Shown here one piece after another: positions 55,816 through 64,000 of a DNA stretch of 64,000 nt; the stretch's first letter is position 1; every line of letters begins with the position of its first letter. A model generated the notes under the pieces. The model saw only the letters and a list, made by a program, of their open reading frames with translations, had not been told where the DNA came from and did no database searches. Source of the DNA: Eunapius fragilis (lineage: Eukaryota; Porifera; Demospongiae; Spongillida; Spongillidae); the NCBI GenBank assembly GCA_963681505.1, contig OY811972.1:8946775-9010774 (forward strand), written 5' to 3'. Position numbers and translations under genes: made by a program.

Positions 55816-57705
55816 TCAAGGTAGTGCCTTAAGGCATTTAATTTCTTTGGGCCAAACATGTTCAAAAAGAAAATCTTTGTCCAAAACTGAAATATTCTTA
55901 CGCTTAAAGTATTCCTGTGCTGCAGGTGTGATGTTTCGTGTTGTGGCCAGGTATCTGAACCAGTTGGACAAGGGGATGCCACTTCGCTGGTATGCTTCCA
56001 ATGCCAGTTTCTCTCGGCTAAAGAATTTAGTGGCAATGTCTTCAGCACTGTCCTGCTTAATTCCTTTTTCAGCTTCTGTGAAAATAGTAGAGGTGCCAAG
56101 CTTCACTTGGATACGATAAGCAATGCTGGACTTGTGGTCGCCTGGTATAAGGACAACAGCATCAGCACCAAAGGCATCTCGGCCATGCATGAGCTCCTTG
56201 TACATCACATAATGGTCAAAGGACACACAATGTTCATCACCCTCTTTGTTGAGATTTAGTGGGGATATCTCAGAGAACTTAACTGGATTTGGAACTTTGG
56301 CAATTTTTTTTAATGCTTTAGCCAGAAACCGACAGGTCACATTTTCTGCAACTACTCCCATCTTATGGCCAGATGGCATGTAAAGAGCAGCAGCCTCAAA
56401 GGCAGTCACTATCAGTTTACCTTGCATAGCCACTGTAAAATATACCAGGGGACTGCTAAACCCAATTCTTTTCAAAGTTGGATCATCTGTGATGTACCTA
56501 ATGAGGCCAGCATCAGCCATGTCATACAAAATGCTCTCTGGATGGTCAGCAAGGCTTTTTGCAAGGTGCGTTGGAATCAAATGTGTTGTAGCAGCAGCAA
56601 AAGTGAGATGATTGAGATTGTCAGTACACCGTGGGAGTGCCTCATATATAGCTTGAAGCACTTGTGCTCTCTCGTCAGGTTCAGGGTCAAACTTGACCGA
56701 TTTGGCTGAGACATGATAGGTCGACGACTCCCTGTTCTGCAAACACTCTGAGAGAACTCCGGGTGAGCCACCTGTTTTGATGAACAACTCTGAGAGAGCA
56801 TCTGTCTCCTCTTCTGAAGGCACATAATTATCAGGCATGTGATTTATGGTCCGATAAAGACATAAAAAGGAGTCCACATCAAGAAAAGGGTAGATCCAGC
56901 GAGGTTGGTACTTGGTGCTGTTCAGGTCAACACCGGTGTAATTAGGATAGTTTGATTTGAGTTCATTTGGTAGCTTGGCAAAGGCCAGTTGACGCAAACG
57001 AGTGCTGCTGCCGCTGATAATGCAGTTGATTTGGCCATTTGCATCCTCGCCAAGGGCAAGTATATCATCAATGGTAAGGCGCCCTTCTGGAAACGCACCC
57101 ATGTAAACATCGTTAAGCTCATCGACAACCAGGAAAAGCTTTTTATCTGCGCTCTGAAGAAGCGCGCTTAGGCGCGTAAATAGCGGAGGTTGGCTCGCTG
57201 CAGAAACAATTCGCCCCGCCATGCCTGGTACAATGCCGCAACCACGGAAATAGCTTTCATCGTGGAGGAGGAGGTCGTACAAGTCCAGCTGCTGCTGTAG
57301 GATGATGTTACAGGTTGGTTCGTCTACACAAGCCTCTTCTAGGAACTCTGAGATATTTGGTTTAATGCCAGACTTTCGTAGATGGTGGCAAATAATTCTT
57401 CCAAGACGCACCTTTGTATCGGCGTAGGACACATAAAGAGTGATTAGTTCAGGGTATGCCGTATTAGCTGCTTTAAGCAAACTCTTCAGTAAAGTTGTTT
57501 TGCCGACAGCTTTGCAGCCAAGTAGGAGGCGTCGAAAACGGTTTCGCTTATTTAGTTCACCTTTCATCAGACACGAAACGACAGAAGCTTGTTCACGTAC
57601 GAAAGCGCGTCGAGTTTCATCCAGGACACACTCGTCCCTAGGAAAGGACGCCTCCAATAATTCTAATTCTGCCATGAACTGAACGCGGGAACAATTAAAG
57701 GTCAT
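55816..57705 (-). CDS. P-loop NTPase / PD-(D/E)XK-like nuclease (Crinkler/RHS-like), copy 2
   Basis: Paralogue of the 37.9 kb gene, 629 residues from ATG 57705 or 619 from ATG 57675. Walker A GCKAVGKTT, Walker B FLVVDE, GADAVVLIP and RIQVKLG are all kept. Relative to copy 1 it lacks two codons after RYIT and has two extra after STYHVS, so both copies stay open with equal length. About 25 amino-acid differences are scattered, with none in the catalytic motifs. The gene lies between the same 3' repeat region and the same upstream LTR element. Both being open suggests function or very recent duplication. Confidence 0.75.
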   Translation of the reverse strand: MTFNCSRVQFMAELELLEASFPRDECVLDETRRAFVREQASVVSCLMKGELNKRNRFRRLLLGCKAVGKTTLLKSLLKAANTAYPELITLYVSYADTKVRLGRIICHHLRKSGIKPNISEFLEEACVDEPTCNIILQQQLDLYDLLLHDESYFRGCGIVPGMAGRIVSAASQPPLFTRLSALLQSADKKLFLVVDELNDVYMGAFPEGRLTIDDILALGEDANGQINCIISGSSTRLRQLAFAKLPNELKSNYPNYTGVDLNSTKYQPRWIYPFLDVDSFLCLYRTINHMPDNYVPSEEETDALSELFIKTGGSPGVLSECLQNRESSTYHVSAKSVKFDPEPDERAQVLQAIYEALPRCTDNLNHLTFAAATTHLIPTHLAKSLADHPESILYDMADAGLIRYITDDPTLKRIGFSSPLVYFTVAMQGKLIVTAFEAAALYMPSGHKMGVVAENVTCRFLAKALKKIAKVPNPVKFSEISPLNLNKEGDEHCVSFDHYVMYKELMHGRDAFGADAVVLIPGDHKSSIAYRIQVKLGTSTIFTEAEKGIKQDSAEDIATKFFSREKLALEAYQRSGIPLSNWFRYLATTRNITPAAQEYFKRKNISVLDKDFLFEHVWPKEIKCLKALP

Positions 57706-57902
57706 GAGAACTGGAACAAGAGAGGAAAACAAAGAGGGCAAACAATGACCTTCGCAACACAAATATACATAAAGAAATGGGCGGACAAAAAGAGTGCCCT
57801 ACAAAAATCTTTGAGTTAAACCTGTACCTTGTCCAGACTGACATCAGTTGAACAGCAAGCAGGCGTCGCGATTCTATAAGTGGCGCTATTTATTGGTTGC
57901 GT

Positions 57903-59285
57903 TGTAACAAAGGTCATGTTAACACCTCTACAGTTAATTAAAGGTCGTGCAGGATGACCAACCGTTATAACATCATACTTGTTACATTGGTGGGATGTCC
58001 CGCAGTCTGTGTCAGGTACTTATGGAGTGAAAAAGGTGTGTGGCATAACCTGCATCGGAGGCACAGAAAAATTGCAGCAGGAACAGGCCCGAGATGTTTA
58101 CACTTCTCAGATCATTGAGGCACTCAGAAGGGGTGAGTCAACCAATAAGAAAAGGAGATGCAGGCACTCTCTAGAAAAGGGAGTTTTATGTCGTCACTCG
58201 ATCAAAGGTAGCCATCACCCTCAAGTAATAGTTCCAGCCACCCTACGGCCACTTGTCATAGAGCAGTTGCATGACAAGTCTGGACACTTAGGCATTCACA
58301 AAACACTAGAAAAACTCAGAGAGCGTTTCTACTGGCCTAAGTGTGCATGATGTCAATGTCAAGAATGCTATCCAACAGTGTGACCGTTGCCAGAAAAGGA
58401 ACAACCCTGTTGCTCACCAACCCTGCCAGTTGATGTGATGTTGGGAGAAGGAGAGAGGAAACAAGAGTTGCCAGACTATGTCCAAAGGGTGCAACAGTCC
58501 CTTCGAGCTGCATTTTCTTCAGTACGTAAACACCTTGATGTTGCACACCAATGCCAAAAGCGAGAAGCTGACAAGCTAAACACTGGGGAAGGCCGGTTGC
58601 AGATAGGGGATAGGGTGTGGTTGTATGTCACAGCTGTAAGACCAGGAAATTGGCATCCCAATGACGAGGACCTCATACAGTTGTTGACAAACTGAGCACT
58701 GTAAATTACAAAATATAAATCATTGGTGGAATTAAGTCCCAAGTTGTTCATAGAAATAGGCTGAAACTTTGTTGTAGCAACCCTGATCTGCCTGCAGTCC
58801 AACCACATACAAATATTGAAGCGAGCACATCTAAGCCCAACAATAATTCTGAGTGCTTCACATATGTAGAGCATGACCAAGGTGCAACAGAAAAACAGGA
58901 AGTCATTCAAGAAGGTAACAAAAGTGACTTGCAAGGCCCTGAAGATCAATATATGGATGTTGAACTTGATCCAGCATCACCACAGCAATTCAGAAGAAAT
59001 CCCCCTAGAAACCGCCAACCACCATTGAGATATAGAGATGATGGCCATTAGCCTTGCAGGGACGCAAGGGCTTGAAGGGGGGAGTTATGTAACAAGGGTC
59101 ATGTTAACACCTCTACTGTTAATTAAAGGTCTTGCATGATGAAGCCTGCCCAGAACATTCTAGAACTCTCCAGAACATTCTAGAACTCTCTGTGACTATC
59201 TATATATATAGTGTGTTGTGTTGTGTAGAGCTGTTGTTTTCTGTGTAATCCTATTTCCAACCGTTATAACATTATACTTGTTACA
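57903..59285 (+). mobile_element. Miniature Ty3/Gypsy LTR element (unit 2)
   Basis: Same element and same GCGT duplication (57899-57902 and 59286-59289). 5' LTR 57903-57986 is 84 bp and retains the ACTTGTTACA end that unit 1 has lost; 3' LTR is 59088-59285. Internal reading: LGIHKTLEKLRERFYWPKC, CDRCQKRNNP, then LPDYVQRVQQSLRAAF and RLQIGDRVWLYVTAVRPG. The identical site shows that insertion preceded the segmental duplication. Confidence 0.8.
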
Positions 59286-59289
59286 GCGT

Positions 59290-62200
59290 CATTTATATAA
59301 CAAAATGGCGGATTGCTCCGTAACCCAAGTTACTAAAATTGTAATATCGCAGAGAACATATAATCGGTGTAGATCAAAAGAAGGAATAAGGTTTGACAAT
59401 TATTGTCCTGTTGTGTTGATATCATTGGACGTGTTCATCAATTGTAACAACTATAATATGCTTGGGTTCACCAATAAAAATATATACTTGTACAGATATT
59501 AAAGTGTAAAAAATAAAGATGAACAATTTTATTCTAAAATCTATCCCCATCCCAGCAAGGATATGTTCCTAAGATCAAAAGAAACTAATAGTATAGTGGA
59601 TAATACAAATGTAAGAAACTGCAATAACAGGTGAACATCAACAATGAGTCCTTATGGCTGAACAGGATGAGAGACACTGTGCACACTCTATAAATACACA
59701 CACACAGTAATAGTAATATGATATTAAAATGATGTACCTACATGTACATGTATATACTGTACGTGTAGTTTGACACAATTTAGTGAACAAATAGCCTCAT
59801 CATTCAACATACATGTCTTGGTGAGCGCACACATAAAATGTGAGTGTTCACCAGTTGTCTATGAATTAATTTGGCTCAGTTGATCAATTTTGAGCAATGA
59901 CCGTTAAATATTGTATGTACAGCAGATCTGAGTTCCCTTACTGTGTTCAATAATTGTGTAAAGTACATGTGTTACTGGTCAATGTGTTAGACAATATGTC
60001 ACATTACATGTGCACAAGGATAAGACTGGTGTTCATCATTTTAAACATTTTTCACCATTTAGACAATAGTATATGGCAAAGTGGTCTGGTTATTAATAGT
60101 GTTCTCTGCTATGAAAGCACAGATGTGAATAAATACATGTCCTGTGTAGTGCATAATGGAACTTTGCCTTAAGATTCGGAATTGGATAAAAGATTCATAT
60201 TTTATCACATTGTTCGTCACCTTGATGTGTGTGACTACATTGAAAAAAAAATAGCAGTTATGGACAATTATTATCAGACTGTTTTGCATGTGTTCATCAA
60301 TTGGAACAACTATAATGTGCTTGGGTTCACCAATTAGGGAGACTTCACTGATTGTGTAAAATTATTGGACCAATGTTCACAAATTGTGTGTATGTAATTA
60401 TTAGGCTGTGTTCACCAACAGTGTATTGTACAATTATTACAATAAATTATGTTCACCAGTTGTGTTAATGCTAAGTTCACCAGTTGATTGATTGCTTCTA
60501 CATGTACATGGTGTGTTTACAAATTATATGCTATTGGTGAACACACAGTTTACATAATTATTGACCACAAGTTAGTAAACCCAATAGGTTTTCAACTGAA
60601 TATGCTAAATGGTAAAATGATGAACCTATACATGTAGTACAGTTTAGTGAATTCAGCCTCATCATTTAACATACATGTACTTGGTGAACGCACACACAAA
60701 TACAACTTGTGAACTATGGACATGTATTGGTGAACATGGCCTAAAAATAAATTCTTTTGCCTATTATAATTGTACACACAATTTGTAAGTGTTCACCAAT
60801 TGTTTATGAATGGTAACAAATTATTAGGCTCAGTTAATCAATTGTGAGCTATAATCAAGCCTACACGTAAAATATTGTATGTACACCAGACTTGTGTACA
60901 GTTACTGTGTTCAATAATTGTGTACAATACATGTGTTCTCCAAATAGTGTAAATGTGTACGACAGTTTGTACAATTACAGGTTCCAATTAACTTAAGAGA
61001 CAGATAGTAAGAAACTTTCTCATGATGTTTATAAATAGATCGCTAATTTTCATAAGCATATACTGTAGCTGAGTTCCAGAGTGGATTACACATTTGTGAC
61101 ATTAATATCCAATATCCAAGGTTTGCTGGCTAGCTACATGTACATGTAGTTCAAATGTTACTTTGTGTCGTATGTGTACAAAATAATAAAGATGTACATG
61201 TATGTATATGATACTGTGTTGAAATCATGATTTCTATATGCTGTATTGGGATAAAGTTTAATCACTGTTTAGAGCCACAATTTTTCTAGTTATTATTATT
61301 TTTGACTATTTTGTTCTTTTTTATTTCACTGCAGTCCCACACATCAAAGTGATGAACAATGTGATAAGATAATCACCCAATCCTACTGTGTTTACCAATT
61401 ATCAGCTATTATTGGACATGTTATTAAGTTTCATCAATTATAAATTACCGGAGCAGTGTTCACTATTTGTGATAAACAATTCTTAAAGGCCCATCCATTA
61501 TGAATGTAAATTTAATGTGTCAATGTTAAGCAATTATTAGTTCACACACTTAACGTGTGCAAAATTATTTAGACAATCTTCACCAGTTTACCAGTTGTTA
61601 AACTATTGGGTCAATATACATGTACTGTTATTGTATGAAGCATATTAACACGTCGCCCTACTAGACTATAAACAAATAAATTATTTAGCCAATTTTTACC
61701 AGTTGTGTACAGGTAAATGTACCTGTGTACAGTCGTTAGGTTTAGCTCACATTGGCCAATAATGTCTAGGCCAAAAAACCAGGGTATTAAGTGACATTCA
61801 TAACATTGTATTATAAGTATTGCTAAACACCACCCTGGTCAATGTGCTTGGGTTCACGTAAGATTATTGGGTCAAATTGTGTGGCATGTATGTATGTTAT
61901 AATGTATGTACATAAATACATGTACAAATGGCTCACATGTGTTGGGCCAAAGTTCACAAATTGTGTGTACAATTATTAGGTTGTGTTCAGTGATCAATAC
62001 ATGTAGTATTGTATGATTATTACAATACATCGTGTGGTTCACCAAGTGTGTTGAATGATTCATGCAATTAAGGCTAAGTTCACCAATTGCACAAAAATTA
62101 TTGGCTCAATGGTTACAAATAATATATATTGGTAACACACACTTTGCACAATTCTTAACCACGGCAAAAATCAATCCAATAGGTTTTTAACTACTTGTTC

Positions 62201-63100
62201 ACAGTTGTGAAATTATTTGTACATATTGAACACACAATGGTGTCTAGACATGTATGTTCAATATCTAGACAATTTTTTAATAAGCCTCCATACATGTACT
62301 TGGTGAACATACACAAATACAATTATTGGTGAACACAGCCTAAATATTCCATTCTGAGCGTTCACCGATTATGGAATAGGCTGTGCTCCCAGTTTGAAGA
62401 ATGTGATATTTTAATTTGACTGTGGACTATGGTTCAAACATTGTGTTAAATCATTGTGTGTGTGTGTGTGTGTATGTTAATGTCAGTTATGTACATTTGT
62501 ACAATTATTAATTACTAGGCACTGTTCAACAATTGTGTAACATCACCACAGTCCATGTGTACACTAATTTTTAGGCTGTGGACCCCAATAATTAAATCTA
62601 CAAGTCTTCTAAGTACAGCAGTTGTGGACAATTATTATCAGGCTGTTTTGCATGTGTTCATCAATTGTAACAACTATAATGTGCTTGGGTTCACCAATTA
62701 TGGAGACTTCACTGATTGTGGAAAATTATTGGGCCAATGTTCACAAATTGTGTGTATGTAATTATTAGGCTGTGTTCACCAACAGTGTATTGTACAATTA
62801 TTACAATAAATTGTGTGGTTCACCAATTGTGTTAATGCTAAGTTCTCCAGTTGTGGAAAATTATTGCTTCTACATGTACATGGTGTGATTACAAATTATA
62901 TGCTATTGGTGAACCCACAGTTTACATAATTGTTAACCACAAGTACAAGTTAGTTAACCCAATAGGTTTTGAACCGAATATGCTTAATGGAAAATGATAA
63001 ACCTACACATGTAATACAGATTAGTGAATTTAGTCTCATCTATACATGTACTTGGTGAACACTCACAAATACAACTTGTGAACTACATGTACATGTATTG
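59290..63100. repeat. Long array of degenerate TTCACCAATTGTGT-type repeats (unit 2)
   Basis: Non-coding, AT-rich. Repeated modules include TGTGTTCACCAATTGTGT, ACAATTATTAGGCTGTG and TTGGTGAACACA, in both orientations. The sub-segment CATCAATTGTAACAACTATA... occurs at 59438, 60296 and 62659, so the array grew by internal duplication. Confidence 0.7.
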
Positions 63101-63829
63101 GTGAACATATACATATCTGCTGCTGTGTATCGTATAATAACTTTGGAATTTGATTATCGAACAAACTAATTATGTGGGTGTGTTCACCAATTCCAATGCA
63201 TCACATGTAGACTGTGCTAATCATTTTTTCCCAAATTCTGTAAAATAGCATTAACCCTTCACTACAATGTAGGGTCACCAAATCTGCATAATAAAGGCAC
63301 ATGTACATGTATGTTCATCAATTGCACGTAATATTAGTTGACCAATATTTATCCAACCAGGGGATGTGTTATATGCTAAATATAACCACCAGAGCACAAA
63401 GGGATACTTATCAAAAAACTGACATTTAGACAATTATATTAATTAGGTATATGGGGTGAATATCTCTCTACTGAGGATGGTAGCTTGGGTCATCGAAAGT
63501 AGAAGAATTGTTCCAGGTTTAAACTTAATAATCAATATTAAAACAATCATCATTTGATTTTGATGAAGTATCATTTATTTCTGAATTGCACTCACCAAAA
63601 TAGTCTCGTAGACCAGACAGACCTACATCGTAATTCAGCGATGAAGTTGGGTGTGGCCCGACTAGGCACAGCGATCGATATACTTTACTGGCTCAGCTCA
63701 CCAAGTGTGTAGCGTTATTGGGCCTACAGTATGTTTACCAAATGTGTACAACTATTAGTCCCGTGTTCTCCAGTGAGTTGCGTGAAAATATCAGACAGTC
63801 GACTCAAACTCAATAATCCTTTATAGCTA

Positions 63830-63990
63830 TGGCGGATGTACCAGGAAGCATGCAGGAAGACAGGCACAAACAACACACAATATTAGCGCCAAGAGGTCTT
63901 ACGTACCTGCAATGGAATCCCGTCCTTTAGGAAGCACTCCCGCTGTTAAAGAGCTCCATCAATAGAGTAAACAGCTGCAGATCCCTGTCT
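63830..63990. other. Exon-like block near the window edge
   Basis: Two readings are possible. Plus strand: ATGGAATCC... gives MESRPLGSTPAVKELHQ then a stop. Minus strand: a 36-bp piece between ...TTTAACAG and GTACGT encodes RECFLKDGIPLQ. In unit 1 the same block (WECFLKDGIPLQ) is split by the foldback element. Which strand is real, if either, cannot be settled here. Confidence 0.3.
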
Positions 63991-64000
63991 AATTAATAAT

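Larger units (their letters stand above)
47295..63990. repeat. Segmental duplication, unit 2
   Basis: Second unit. Compared with unit 1 it gains a pogo-like MITE (48462-48636), the ISL2EU element (49088-54607) and about 3.2 kb of repeat-rich DNA between 59480 and 63100. The repeat-rich part includes a segment also seen at 32380-32720. Confidence 0.85.

Overview
The window is eukaryotic, from an AT-rich invertebrate genome. Introns of 56-62 bp with GT-AG ends, ankyrin repeats encoded one per exon, and ISL2EU, DIRS-like, Ty3/Gypsy and RLE-type non-LTR elements point to a marine invertebrate. A demosponge such as Amphimedon is my best guess; this is inference, because no species-specific gene was recognised. 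No rRNA, tRNA, CRISPR or bacterial operon structure was seen.

Region 1 (1-27.3 kb) is the 5' part of one minus-strand ankyrin-repeat gene. A start exon at 27,244 (MGQ) is followed by a 60-bp intron, a 22-codon linker exon, and nine phase-0 ankyrin exons: two of 99 bp (type A) and seven of 102 bp (type B). All are open and all have plausible splice sites. The gene runs off the left edge. The introns are swollen by mobile-element debris, and a ~5.4 kb block holding one type B exon plus an RLE-type retrotransposon is present in three tandem copies, with a truncated fourth.

Region 2 (27.3-35 kb) holds no recognised host gene. It contains fragments of RLE retrotransposons on both strands, a Tc1/mariner-like inverted-repeat element, a hairpin MITE and an isolated Ty3/Gypsy RNase H fragment.

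Region 3 (35-64 kb) is a tandem segmental duplication. Each unit carries a truncated RLE element, hairpin MITEs, an intact intronless ORF of about 620 residues (P-loop NTPase joined to a PD-(D/E)XK-like nuclease, resembling Crinkler/RHS-type proteins), a miniature LTR element just upstream of that gene, and a long stretch of degenerate TTCACCAATTGTGT-type repeats. The twin genes keep their frames although they differ by a 6-bp indel on each side.

The duplication provides empty sites. The second unit alone has a 5.5 kb ISL2EU transposon (AT target duplication) and a pogo-like MITE (TA duplication). The first unit alone has a 2.5 kb foldback element (GAAG duplication). The LTR element sits in both units with the same GCGT duplication, so it is older than the duplication.

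The most notable candidates are the twin NTPase-nuclease genes, the ankyrin exon array whose variation is concentrated in the first third of each repeat, and the foldback element with its captured retrotransposon fragment.
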